Notes under the pieces: generated by a model | Database searches by the model: none | Told to the model about the DNA's origin: nothing | The model's input: only the letters and a program-made list of their open reading frames with translations | Assembly (NCBI GenBank): GCA_026874595.1 | Contig: CM049314.1 | Location: 2,131,318 to 2,195,317 of the forward strand | Direction: 5' to 3' | DNA from: Sipunculus nudus | Lineage: Eukaryota > Annelida > Sipuncula > Golfingiida > Sipunculidae | Length of the DNA stretch: 64,000 nt | In this document: positions 1-12,035 of the stretch, piece by piece | How the letters are laid out: each line of letters starts with the position of its first letter | How positions within the stretch are numbered: the first letter of the stretch is position 1 | Made by a program: the position numbers and the translations under genes

Positions 1-147
1 TTTTAATTGCCATGAAAAATCCATTTTTAAATAGCTTTGCTAATGCCATGAATGAATAATTAACACATTTTCTTTTGATTTTAATAGACAAGTTTAAAAG
101 AAAAATTTTACTAACCTAGCTGAAACAATACATGTACTTGATTTTTA

Positions 148-202
<55 letters not shown>

Positions 203-2297
203 TTTATATAAATATGTATAAAGCAGACATTTGGCATACTGGCATGGAACTTGTTCCATGCTAGGAATATTACTGGTAATTAACTTATGGATCTCCATCT
301 CAACTTGCCCCAGCAAAAGTTATGCCACCATTGTTAACCAAAATCTGCCTCATTCAATTGTTCTGTTAAGTTTTATATTAAACTGGGATGTTCAATGGAA
401 ATATGTAAGTAAAACTATGGCAAAATATGTAACCTGAATGCTCACAAGAACCTGTAATGTTAAGTGTTGTGTGATGTTCAACTTGAATAAATGTCACTCT
501 GATGTACAGCCAGAATGGGAGCCATAATGATAACAGGAACCCACATCTGTAACATTGAACTGTGAAGCTTTAAGTGTTATGTTTAACTGAATAAATTATG
601 TGTTAAAGTTACAAGGACTTCCTTCGAAAGTCATCAGATATGTACAACATGCATTCATTCCCATACATGTGATAATACAGTGATTGTATGGAATGAATTA
701 ACAGCTGAGACTGACCAGTGTAATGTGTGAATCACAGAATCAATTTAGATATCTATGTAAACAGTCACAGCAAACATGATACACCTTATATTTATGGTGT
801 AAATTGTGATACAACTAAGATAGAGATATTAAACATACAAATGCATGTATTACTGGGTGTGTAAGTGGCCTGGACTGCAATCATAAGAAACTTTGGCTGA
901 GAGGCAACACAGACACATTAATGAAGACTGATATTTCAGTAAAGAATAAAGCTATATTTGACGTCACTGAACTGACAGTAGGTGCAGGAGGGATCATACA
1001 TTCATGTTTTAACACCAATGAGGGATCATAAAAGTAAGATTTTTATAACAGCTGGCACAAATAACTTTACTTACAGGCCATAATGCAAAGTCCAAACATA
1101 GGAAATATTTATTATTCAAGTAAAAGTAGCTTTAATATGGTGATGTCATCAGACCTGCACTGAAACAGCCATTGCTGGATTACAGGATATGGCATTATGG
1201 TCAATAAATAATTCGCTACTGCCAGGTGAAGCACTTATGTTTAATCTACCTGTACATCTCGAGTGACGAATTAGTGAACCAGTTCTGGGCTTCTGTCTAA
1301 TGCATTTGGTTCACGTCAATGATACTCATTTGTTGAGGCCTGGGGGCTGATTTCATACTGATGTCTTTGATAACTGTGCTGTACTGCCATCTCTGGTCTA
1401 TATAACTTTTACTTAGCTATACTGGGAAGATTGTATGAATTCACTTTATGTAAACTAGTGCAGGTAATGGACCAGCAAATAAGACAGATTTATTATCAAA
1501 GACAATAGTTATACTTTAAACAAAGTACTGTAACATCTGTATCAACCTGACTCCTTTAATAATGCAAAAACCTTTTTTAGATAAACTGGTAGTTTGATCT
1601 ATATATACATGCATATTTTATTTAATTATAGCGAGGTAATTATTGTGAATTACACAAGATGGACCTCTAATAACTAGCCAACTTATTAGAAATGGAATAG
1701 ACAGCATTCTGTGGACAGGTCATCGTCAATGTGACATTAAAGGTGGATGGTACTTCTTACCGAAGATACATCTTAGGAGACATACTCTGATGAAATAAAA
1801 TGTATACTGAATCAGGATTTACCTAGGATGCTCTGAACAAAGCAGAATTAAATCCTAGGGTTTCTTTAAATATTAAGTGAAGTTATACAGGTCAGTGTAA
1901 AATGCAGTCATTTCAAGATAAAATTTTAAGGATCTCAAGACAAATTTTAAGGACTCAAATAACAGTGCAGCCATCCAGTAACAGCTGTAATTAAATGACA
2001 AGGACAGATAACATTTTAAACTGATCTATACATACAGAACAAATTAGTTACTATACATGTTCATACAGTCTGGATGTAGCTACTAAGGAGTGGATAATTA
2101 AGGCACAAGAGAGTGGATTATAAATCTTGTATTTCACAAATCATCAGTTTTTATAGCTGCATTTGTAGTTGACAATCTGAATGCTCCTTTACTGTTTTGG
2201 TAAAGCTTCAAAAGAATGGTGGTCTGCACGGCTGCTGTATGTGGTATGTCTGCACATGTTAAGGTTTATTTTAAATTGTGGGCCCCATAGGTATAGC
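1..2297. other. Non-genic AT-rich DNA
   Basis: No reading frame of convincing length or motif content was found on either strand. The only structured part is a (TA)n microsatellite at about 151-198. A C-run follows at about 2301-2313. Intron or intergenic sequence cannot be told apart from the sequence alone. Confidence 0.6.
151..198. repeat. (TA)n microsatellite
   Basis: Uninterrupted alternating T and A for about 48 bases. Similar TA tracts occur at 27676-27724, 46940-47030, 47158-47180, 54807-54843, 55624-55663 and 62792-62815. Several of them lie next to mobile-element boundaries. Confidence 0.9.
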
Positions 2298-2737
2298 CAG
2301 CCCCCCCCCCCCCAACCTAAAACCTAAACAAACTTGTTAATAACTACTAGTTACTGAGAAACATCAATGGACAAAACGTCCTGGAAACCAAGTTGTTCTG
2401 GTGGAGCCTGCACTTGGGATCTTCAGCTTGAAAAAACAAAGCTTAATTATTATAAAAAAAACAAAGTGATCACAGGAGGTGAACAAAAGCTTCAGTGTTC
2501 TGTCAAGGTTGCCATGATTCTGTTAGGTTGGTGCGCTGTCAGCTCTTGTCCTTATGTCGGGTCAGGAGGTACGGGACGAGAGCTCTGATCAAATATATCC
2601 ACCTGCTCAACCTGGACTATTCCCTCTTCTAAGGTGTTTGTCTAACGGGAACAATCAACATAAAATCTCTCCGAGTTCAGCAGGCTGAAGCCCTCCTATA
2701 TGACTCAGACCCTTAACTTGTGGAGCCTATTTGAGTT

Positions 2738-2995
2738 ACCCTTATGGTTAGGGTGATGGACTTATGACTGCCAGTTGTGACTTTGCATCCTGTTCAGACC
2801 CCTACCCAAGACCTTTACCACATGGGTGAGCTCTCTCCACCAAAGAGTACATGTGCATGGACACTGGTCATTGAGGGCAGGCAGTGTAGGAGGATTGGGC
2901 CATACTTCTTGTACCTGATCTAGTACACAGCTGCCTCCATGGTCAGCATGATCCCAGAAGGGGCTAAGAAAAGCTACAATTATAAACATGCCTGC
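2738..2995 (+). mobile_element. Degenerate tRNA-derived SINE
   Basis: The segment begins with a tRNA-like head: an A-box-like TTATGGTTAGGGTGATGG near 2748 and a degenerate B box (GACTTTGCATCCTG) about 45 bases later. A body follows with CCCAAGACCTTTACC and CTCTCTCCACC, a pattern like the central block of the SINEs at 16.4 kb and 63 kb, and it ends near GATCCCAGAAGGGG. The B box has lost the GTTCGA core, so it is old and inactive. Family assignment is by eye. Confidence 0.5.
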
Positions 2996-3004
2996 AAGAC
3001 AAAA

Positions 3005-3936
3005 TTAAAGGTGCTGTCACACTCAGCGTATAGAGCCAGTGTATGAGGAACGTATCGAATATTTCGAAAAATTGTTTATACGCACAACTTTTCAGCATAT
3101 GAGGTCGATTTTCGGTTAATGACCGTTAGAGTAATGTGAGCCTAGCATACCGTCAGCGTATGAATAGTGTACGCATAGCGTATGTGAGCGTATGTGATGT
3201 GATGTGTATTCGAGTTTGATGTATACCGACGTATGAGTAACATATATCAACGTACCTCCGAGAAACATATGCGGAACGTCAGCCTAACGTATGAGGAGCG
3301 TACACAGCAGGGGGGGGGGTATAAAAAGTCGCAGTGCACTATTTCGTCATTCATCTTGGTGATGTTGCAGCACAGCAACCTCAATCTCTGAACTGCTGGT
3401 ACAAACTGATACAGATTTGGAAATGTGAGACCCCCCATACGCTGGAAATACGCATGTAATACTCATGGGATAAGTTGGCTGTACGCTCAGAACACGTAAG
3501 GCATAAGTTGAGTACATTAGACTGTCGTTAGAACTACCTTCATAACGTTAGCCATTCGTTAGACACACGTCAGACACACGTTCATTAATATACGCTCCTC
3601 TAACGCTAGGTTTCCTGACCCACTCAATTTCAATGTATGAGAAGTGTACTCGACGTATGAGTAACGTACCTTCAGCGTACCTCTAGTGTGTTCAGCATAT
3701 GAGGAACGTATGAGGAGCATAAAATTCATACGTGGGCATACGCTGAAAATTTTTGTGCATGTTAAAAAAATTTTTTGGCCGTCAGGGTACATCAGCGTAC
3801 ACCGACGTACCCCGGTGTACTAGAAACTTATTCCAGCGTACCCCTAGCATGTTTCAGCGTATGTCAGCGTATGCCCAAAAAGTCCATACGTTCCTCATAC
3901 GCTGGCTCTATACACTAGAGTGTGACAGCGCCTTAA
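3005..3936. mobile_element. TTAA-flanked MITE with CGTATGAG-rich interior
   Basis: Both ends carry TTAA (3005-3008 and 3933-3936), followed inward by inverted repeats of about 45 bp. The left end reads AGGTGCTGTCACACTC and then AGCGTATAGAGCCAG; the right end, reverse-complemented, reads GGCGCTGTCACACTC and then TGTATAGAGCCAG. The interior has no coding frame. It is filled with short variants of CGTATGAGGAACGTA and CAGCGTAC on both strands. TTAA target duplications are typical of piggyBac-type non-autonomous elements; that assignment is inferred from TTAA and the terminal repeats only. Confidence 0.75.
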
Positions 3937-5269
3937 GGAAGGGATACAATTTTTATGGTCCGATGATATTAACTGAAATCATTGGTGATGTCAGACAATA
4001 AAACCCAACCTTTTAAAAAGAGATGCACACTGTTAATTGATTCATGTCTCCACCGATTTCTTACACCTTATCCATCCACGTCTATTAGAAGAAAGTATAA
4101 CCTTGGTATCTGGTATAGCAAATCTCCAGTGAACAAGGACACAAGATCAAACAACTCAGGTAAGCAAGTCAGGGGGCTCATTAAAACCTGGTACCTGAAG
4201 CTCATGCAGTCAGGCATGATGTACTGTGACCAAAACAATACAGCATAGCATCAAAGTTCAGTGCACCCACATTTGATGACAATGTACCTTAGACAGTGGG
4301 TGTGTCCTTTGTATACCGTCTGGCTGTCAGAATAGGACTTTTTAATAGTACCCACGGTCAGCCTTTCTTATTCATATTTCTGAATGCCATTTCAGGCAGA
4401 ATGATGATGAAATTCATCAGTCAAAATGGGTTTTTCCCTTACCAATACTGATTCATTATAGCTAGGGTACCAAATGATTAAAGTGACCACTGGCATTACA
4501 ATTATATATTCTCCATTTCACAAATGGATTGATCACCATTTGTTTTGGAGATAACTTTTTTATTTACTTAACTTTTTTATTTACTTAACATGGTTAATAG
4601 TAACTAAAACAACCTCTAATGTATATATATATATGTAAATGAACTAATGTAAAATAATCCAACAGTTATTTAAAGCCGGGTCATAATTATTCAGCAGTGC
4701 ACTAGCTGATACACTGATGATACAACATTAAATGCTATAAAAAAAAAGGACAAAATATTGTATCTAAGTATCATCAAATGTGCATATATAAATTCTTTGA
4801 TATTCATATCTGTTCCTGATAGAATTTAGTCTGTTTACTGTTGCTGACTAGGGATTCTGGCTAAGCTTTTAGTCTCAATCACAGTTCTCTGGTTTCCAAG
4901 TTGTCATTCAAGAATTTATGGCTATAATGCATGGGAATTATTTCAATTAAACCTTTAGCATTTAATTGTTTGACCGTTCAGGCCTTTTTTAAGTACTCCT
5001 CTTGCACAAGGCTCTTTCATAAAATGTTCATAACCCAAAATATTTTAAAAAGGGTGGCCCCATTTTATGAACGATATTCTACATGTTAGCAAATGAAGAC
5101 AGCTTGTAAAATTATTTTTGCACCAAGTGAAAAAAGGTCCCATTTCTCATCCTGTAATCAACCTCTCCAGCACCTTTAGGTTTAACCTGACATGATGCAT
5201 CACCGCCATGGAATACTAGCAACGAGTCAGTGAAGCGTTGTCAGCAGCACTCTGGCAGTCATAAAAGAT
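3937..5269. other. Non-genic DNA
   Basis: No gene or repeat boundary could be supported here. A CAG|GTAAGC donor-like string occurs near 4158, but no coding frame accompanies it. A short TA tract lies at 4621-4634. Confidence 0.5.
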
Positions 5270-7612
5270 ACAAAACAAGGCCTGTATACCTGGAACTCAT
5301 GGCCATGAGCCATAAATATGTACTCAGCATCAATACAGATACAAAACAAGGCCTGTATACCTGGAACTCATGGCCATGAGCCATTAATATGTACTCAGCA
5401 TCAATACAGATACAAAACAAGGCCTGTATACCTGGAACTCATGGCCATGAGCCATTAATATGTACTCAGCATCAATACAGATACAAAACAAGGTCTGTAT
5501 ACCTGGAACTCATGGCCATGAGCCATTAATATGTACTCAGCATCAATACAGATACAAAACAAGGCCTGTATACCTGGAACTCATGGCCATGAGCCATTAA
5601 TATGTACTCAGCATCAATACAGATACAAAACAAGGCCTGTATACCTGGAACTCATGGCCATGAGCCATTAATATGTACTCAGCATCAATACAGATACAAA
5701 ACAAGGCCTGTATACCTGGAACTCATGGCCATGAGCCATTAATATGTACTCAGCATCAATACAGATACAAAACAAGGCCTGTATACCTGGAACTCATGGC
5801 CATGAGCCATTAATATGTACTCAGCATCAATACAGATACAAAACAAGGCCTGTATACCTGGAACTCATGGCCATGAGCCATTAATATGTACTCAGCATCA
5901 ATACAGATACAAAACAAGGCCTGTATACCTGGAACTCATGGCCATGAGCCATTAATATGTACTCAGCATCAATACAGATACAAAACAAGGCCTGTATACC
6001 TGGAACTCATGGCCATGAGCCATTAATATGTACTCAGCATCAATACAGATACAAAACAAGGCCTGTATACCTGGAACTCATGGCCATGAGCCATTAATAT
6101 GTACTCAGCATCAATACAGATACAAAACAAGGCCTGTATACCTGGAACTCATGGCCATGAGCCATTAATATGTACTCAGCATCAATACAGATACAAAACA
6201 AGGCCTGTATACCTGGAACTCATGGCCATGAGCCATTAATATGTACTCAGCATCAATACAGATACAAAACAAGGCCTGTATACCTGGAACTCATGGCCAT
6301 GAGCCATTAATATGTACTCAGCATCAATACAGATACAAAACAAGGCCTGTATACCTGGAACTCATGGCCATGAGCCATTAATATGTACTCAGCATCAATA
6401 CAGATACAAAACAAGGCCTGTATACCTGGAACTCATGGCCATGAGCCATTAATATGTACTCAGCATCAATACAGATACAAAACAAGGCCTGTATACCTGG
6501 AACTCATGGCCATGAGCCATTAATATGTACTCAGCATCAATACAGATACAAAACAAGGCCTGTATACCTGGAACTCATGGCCATGAGCCATTAATATGTA
6601 CTCAGCATCAATACAGATACAAAACAAGGCCTGTATACCTGGAACTCATGGCCATGAGCCATTAATATGTACTCAGCATCAATACAGATACAAAACAAGG
6701 CCTGTATACCTGGAACTCATGGCCATGAGCCATTAATATGTACTCAGCATCAATACAGATACAAAACAAGGCCTGTATACCTGGAACTCATGGCCATGAG
6801 CCATTAATATGTACTCAGCATCAATACAGATACAAAACAAGGCCTGTATACCTGGAACTCATGGCCATGAGCCATTAATATGTACTCAGCATCAATACAG
6901 ATACAAAACAAGGTCTGTATACCTGGAACTCATGGCCATGAGCCATTAATATGTACTCAGCATCAATACAGATACAAAACAAGGCCTGTATACCTGGAAC
7001 TCATGGCCATGAGCCATCAATATGTACTCAGCATCAATACAGATACAAAACAAGGCCTGTATACCTGGAACTCATGGCCATGAGCCATTAATATGTACTC
7101 AGCATCAATACAGATACAAAACAAGGCCTGTATACCTGGAACTCATGGCCATGAGCCATTAATATTTACTCAGCATCAATACAGATACAAAACAAGGCCT
7201 GTATACCTGGAACTCATGGCCATGAGCCATTAATATGTACTCAGCATCAATACAGATACAAAACAAGGCCTGTATACCTGGAACTCATGGCCATGAGCCA
7301 TTAATATGTACTCAGCATCAATACAGATACAAAACAAGGCCTGTATACCTGGAACTCATGGCCATGAGCCATTAATATGTACTCAGCATCAATACAGATA
7401 CAAAACAAGGTCTGTATACCTGGAACTCATGGCCATGAGCCATTAATATGTACTCAGCATCAATACAGATACAAAACAAGGCCTGTATACCTGGAACTCA
7501 TGGCCATGATCCATAAATATGTACTCAGCATTAATACAGATACAAAACAAGGCCTGTATACCTGGAACTCATGGCCATGAGCCATTATTAATAAGTACTC
7601 AGCATCAATATA
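5270..7612. repeat. 71-bp satellite array, 33 units
   Basis: Anchor ACAAAACAAG recurs every 71 bases from 5270 to 7542, giving 33 units. Most units are identical or differ at one base; the first, the last two and a few inside (for example near 7018 and 7167) carry substitutions. Each unit has a 12-bp perfect palindrome TCATGGCCATGA, plus AGGCCT and GTATAC. The period is not a multiple of three, so the short frames that cross it are incidental. Confidence 0.97.
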
Positions 7613-8811
7613 ATTAACAGCAAACCAGGGCCTGGCATTTTTTTCCAGTGTTTTTGTTATGATTAATATATCAGTAGGCACTTCTGCATAAAATTATTAG
7701 TTCAAATAAACAACAAATGTCAGAAAACTTAACATTGCTTTCTATTATGTACTGTTCTCCTTAAAGTACACTACCAAAAATAATTACCAGTACTTTAATA
7801 CAAATTCAACAATAAATAAATATACATGTATACTTTTGAATGACTTTCATCAATTTTAAGTGTAATCAGCAAAGAAATCATGTTGTAATTAACTTGCTAT
7901 GGGTTGGTATAAACTATGATGTTTTTGGATCCTTCAAGAAATTAGTACAGGTATACTGCAGGAATGTAACAAATGCAAGCATAACCAAACACAGGACAAA
8001 ATATACACATACTCTAAACTCAAATGTTATATGGCATATCCATTTCCTTAATTATGTACAAAAATATGTTAAATCTCATAATGAATAACTGGCACGTAGT
8101 ATTGGTTCCCTTAACAGTATATCTCAGGGTTCCCTGTCAGTCAACCCACATTTTAAAAGACCCCCCCCCCCCTCCCCTTTTCATTGACCACGGACAAGTG
8201 ACTTTTTTTGTATGTTACCAGTTTTATAGGAAGAAGAAAATTTTTTTAGTCAATATGGCAAACATTTGGTCCCATGTAAATGATAGACCCTTGAACCAGT
8301 CCAAGAAAAAATGTGAATAAAACTACATATGATCAACAAACACAGCTTGGTTACACCAAGAGAGCTCAAGGTGTTAATCCTACTGGAACAAACCGGCAAC
8401 AAGTATTACATTTGAACCTGGGGCAATAGGTCTCATATAAAGATATAGCTGCTATTATGTATGTGGTGGTTAATATAAGTGACTATTACACCACAATTTA
8501 CTGCCTCAGTACATGGCCACCTAACAATATCAATTACACCTACTGGTAGTCCCAGGCCCTGGCAATGGTTCAAAGGGACCCTGACTGTTATTAAATTTTC
8601 ACAATCGCCAACCTCTGGTTTTCATGGCTCGTGTTAACCTTGTCAATCACTGAGCATAATAAAACTCTCTTAAAAGGGCATATTATGTACTATATATAGG
8701 TACATATATTTATGTTATGTACAGCCTGTAATAAATCGGGCAAGTTTGGCATAAATCAGACAATGACCAATCAGACTAACAATATCAGAGATTTTAAATT
8801 CTTTAAGTCCA
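7613..8811. other. Non-genic DNA
   Basis: AT-rich sequence without a supported gene. A C-run at about 8160-8172 is the only notable composition feature. Confidence 0.5.
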
Positions 8812-9375
8812 GGCATGTTTTTATTATATCTAATTGTAAAAATAATAAATGGTAAAAATAAGTTTAATTATCTCAGCTGCAATTAGTAAAAATTATCTGG
8901 TGCAGTTATCAACTATTAATTCAAACAATTTATGTTGCATTATTAAGATGGACTCTTTAATAATCCACATGATAAAAACCTATAATTTTCCCATTTATAT
9001 ATTATGTAAAAGATTTATAATACTGACTTGATGCTATCTATGTATGCTGGTGAAAAGTAAGTAGAAACACAAGTATCATTTTGTCATGTGTCAAGGCATG
9101 TTTTTATTATATCTGTAAATTGTAATAACCATAAATGGTATAAATAAGTTTATTATCTCAGCTGCAATTAGTTCAAATTATCTGGTGCCGTTATCATCAA
9201 GTATTAATTCACACAATTTAAGGTGAATTATTAAGATGGAGTCTTAAATCATCTACATGATAAAAACCTATAATTTTCCCATTTATATATATAATATCAA
9301 AGATTTATAATATTGACTTGTCCCTTTCTATGTATGCTAGTGAAAAGTTTGTAGAAACACAAGTATCATTTTGTG
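8812..9375. repeat. Tandem duplication of a ~285-bp AT-rich unit
   Basis: The segment beginning AGGCATGTTTTTATTATATC at about 8812 recurs at about 9097. The copies share CTCAGCTGCAATTAGT, CCTATAATTTTCCCATTTAT and GTAGAAACACAAGTATCATT in the same order. They differ by many substitutions and small indels, so the duplication is not recent. Confidence 0.85.
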
Positions 9376-9817
9376 CCCATGTATGTGTTTAAATAATATT
9401 TTACCAAATATCAGAGGCAACTTTTATAAATGATGAAACAGCCGTGGTCTGGTACACTTGTTTCTAGGAAAATGACATTCTAATGATCATTAATGATGTG
9501 TTTCAGAGTGTTTAAAGGTTCTTGTACTAGTTAAGATATATTATGTCTTCATGATTTGTATCACTCCAGGATATATATAAAAGTATATGTGAAGATCTCA
9601 TTCTTAAACCACCTCCTTACATCTATATACAGTAGAGATGAACATCCACTGGACGTGATCAGTTGCACAAATGAAAACATAAAATAGCATCCCACACTAT
9701 AACTACAATAAATCAAGATTGTGACCAACTGGGAACAAAATCTCATTTATTTGTAATTCATGACAAGTGCATCTTCCTTGAAAGTTTTCGAATGTGCCAA
9801 ATATTGTAGCTTCAGGC

Positions 9818-10491
9818 ATAGAGTGAGACTTGTTATAGTCAGACACAGCCACAGAGTGAGACTTGTTATAGTCAGACACAGCCATAGAGTGAGACTTGTT
9901 ATAGTCAGACACAGCCACAGAGTGAGACTTGTTATATAGTCAGACACAGCCACAGAGTGAGACTTGTTATAGTCAGACACAGCTACCGAGTGAGACTTGT
10001 TATAAAGTCAGACACAGTCACAGAGTAAGACTTGTTATAGTCAGACACAGCCACAGAGTGAGACTTGTTATATAGTCAGACACAGCCACAGAGTGAGACT
10101 TGTAATAGTCAGACACAGCCACAGAGTGAGACTTGTTATAGTCAGACACAGCCACAGAGTGGGACTTGTTATAGTCAGACACAGCCATAGAGTGAGACTT
10201 GTTATATAGTCAGACACAGCCACAGAGTGAGACTTGTTATAGTCAGACACAGCCACAGAGTGAGACTTGTTATATAGTCAGACACAGCCACAGAGTGAGA
10301 CTTGTTATAGTCAGACACAGCTACCGAGTGAGACTTGTTATAAAGTCAGACACAGTCACAGAGTAAGACTTGTGATATAGTCAGACAAAGCCACAGAGTG
10401 AGACTTGTTAGAGTCAGACACAGCCACAGAGTGAGACTTGTGATATAGTCAGACACAGCCACAGAGTGAGACTTGTTATATAGTCAGACAC
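9818..10491. repeat. 33/35-bp minisatellite, about 20 units
   Basis: The unit core is GTGAGACTTGTTATAGTCAG followed by ACACAGCCACA. It alternates between 33-bp and 35-bp forms that differ by an extra TA. A distinctive run of variants (AGCTACCGAG, then TATAAAGTC, then AGTCACAGAGTAAG) appears near 9980 and again near 10319, giving a higher-order period of about 339 bp. Confidence 0.95.
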
Positions 10492-11920
10492 ACTTTGACT
10501 ATAGTTATCAACATCAGAACCAAAATAAAATATAAACATGTGAAAAACAGACAGAGAGTCTGTAAATCAGGGACTTTTCGATAGGAAACTTAAAATTGTT
10601 TCCAGTCAAAATGAACTGATAGGAAATAAAATTTTAAACATCTCAAGGCAAGTGACAACATACATTTCATTTGAACCAAGTGAGTTATTGTGTTCAGACT
10701 TTCATTCATCAGAAGTTCTTAGACCAGATTACAATACAAGTTCTGAAACAATTAAGTTTGAGCTTCAACATCAACTTGTGTACCAAGAAAGGGCAAAACA
10801 GGGGTACATGGGTATAGGGGAGCAGGAAAGGCTACCCATTAATAGGATTTGCCACTGGATATTATCCAAGTTAACAAATCGAGCCCCTGCTTAGAAGTCT
10901 TTTCTCTCAGCTGACATGTTACAGTTTTAAAATTACATAAAAAAGCACAATGAGGTCATATGATAATATATAGTAACAGTATTATATACAGTAGTTAACA
11001 ACAAATCCAAACTTGCACCATACTGCGTGAATAACACAAGTAGCGTAGTCCACAGTCACTATGAGTGTATTATACTGTTATTAGGAACCCCTTCACGTCA
11101 GGGTGTCTGTATAAATGGGTCTCCAGCTGGTAGGGGTGCTCAATGGACCATGACAGCAGGGTTAACAATCGCTGTGTATATTTACCCCTCGTGCTGAGCA
11201 TGTGATGGAATCAACAGTAGGCTACTGAACGCATCAGTGAATACACCCTGTTACACTTCCTATGGGGCAAACAGTTAACTTGACCCCACCCACAACTGGA
11301 AAGAATGTGAGTTTATAACTATTCCTGCTGTGATCAGGCCTATACTTTAATGTGTAAAGAATGTATGAGCTCTCTGACACAATTTTCAGACTGATTTCCA
11401 TCGCTGCCATGGAAACTGGATATACTATAATCAGCCTAATTACGCACCTCTGCTTTCTAAATCCAGGCTGACCTGACCTGATCAATCTTGATATATCCAT
11501 CTATAGGTTCTTCAAGAACTGTTTATCACTGGCAACTGAAAGTGGCCATTTCTTTCAGTTATAAATGATCATGCACACTGAGAAAGAACACTTAAAACAA
11601 AATAGTGCATCAACCATGGGATCTTCATCCAAAATCTGCGAGCATTGGACTTTACCTTACATTATTATCATAACTTATTCTACGTTTTAACTTAAGAATA
11701 TTTTGAGCTTTTACTGGAACTGGAACTGCCAGGCTTTTACATTGGTTAAGGAGCAGGCCAAAAATACAACTTGTTTAAGTCAACTGTCTTGCTCGGTCGA
11801 TTAGATCCCCATCAAAATTCTTAACTTCATAATCATTAAACAATCATGGATTTCAGTGATACAGTATATAGAAAGATGTTGAATGGCCATGCTGGTCCAT
11901 CTCATGGAGATATAGAACAA
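10492..11920. other. Non-genic DNA
   Basis: No gene or repeat boundary supported. Short open frames occur on both strands without recognisable motifs. Confidence 0.5.
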
Positions 11921-11921
11921 G

Positions 11922-12035
11922 AATACACAGAAAAAGTCGGATCACCCCGTATGGGAATCGAACCCATGACCCTCCGATTGCCGGTCGTCTGCTCTACCAC
12001 TGAGCTAACAGGGATCCCCAACTTCCTCTGTGTAT
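11922..12035. repeat. Imperfect inverted repeat around the tRNA-like sequence
   Basis: The left flank ATACACAGAAAAAGTCGG and the right flank, reverse-complemented ATACACAGAGGAAGTTGG, match at about 15 of 18 positions. GATC-containing sequence then leads into the tRNA-like acceptor stem on both sides. A transcript could fold as one long stem with the tRNA-like structure at its tip. Confidence 0.6.
11943..12014 (-). tRNA. tRNA-like sequence in an inverted repeat
   Basis: On the minus strand a tRNA-like fold can be read. The acceptor stem has six of seven pairs (CCCTGT with ACGGGG). The D arm is GCTC-AGTGGTA-GAGC. The T arm is perfect: ATGGG-TTCGATT-CCCAT. The A box (TAGCTCAGTGGT) and B box (GGTTCGATTCC) are intact, and a T5 run follows about eight bases past the 3' end. 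The anticodon arm is poor: only three pairs form, the loop has C at position 33, and the nominal anticodon is GGC. It could be a tRNA pseudogene, a SINE head or a tRNA-like part of a palindromic element. Confidence 0.5.

Noticed and set aside
6880-7580. Short frames in the 71-bp array
   Set aside because: They are identical satellite translations in rotating frames.
5270-7612. CRISPR-like array
   Set aside because: Units are contiguous tandem copies without variable spacers, and the genome is eukaryotic.
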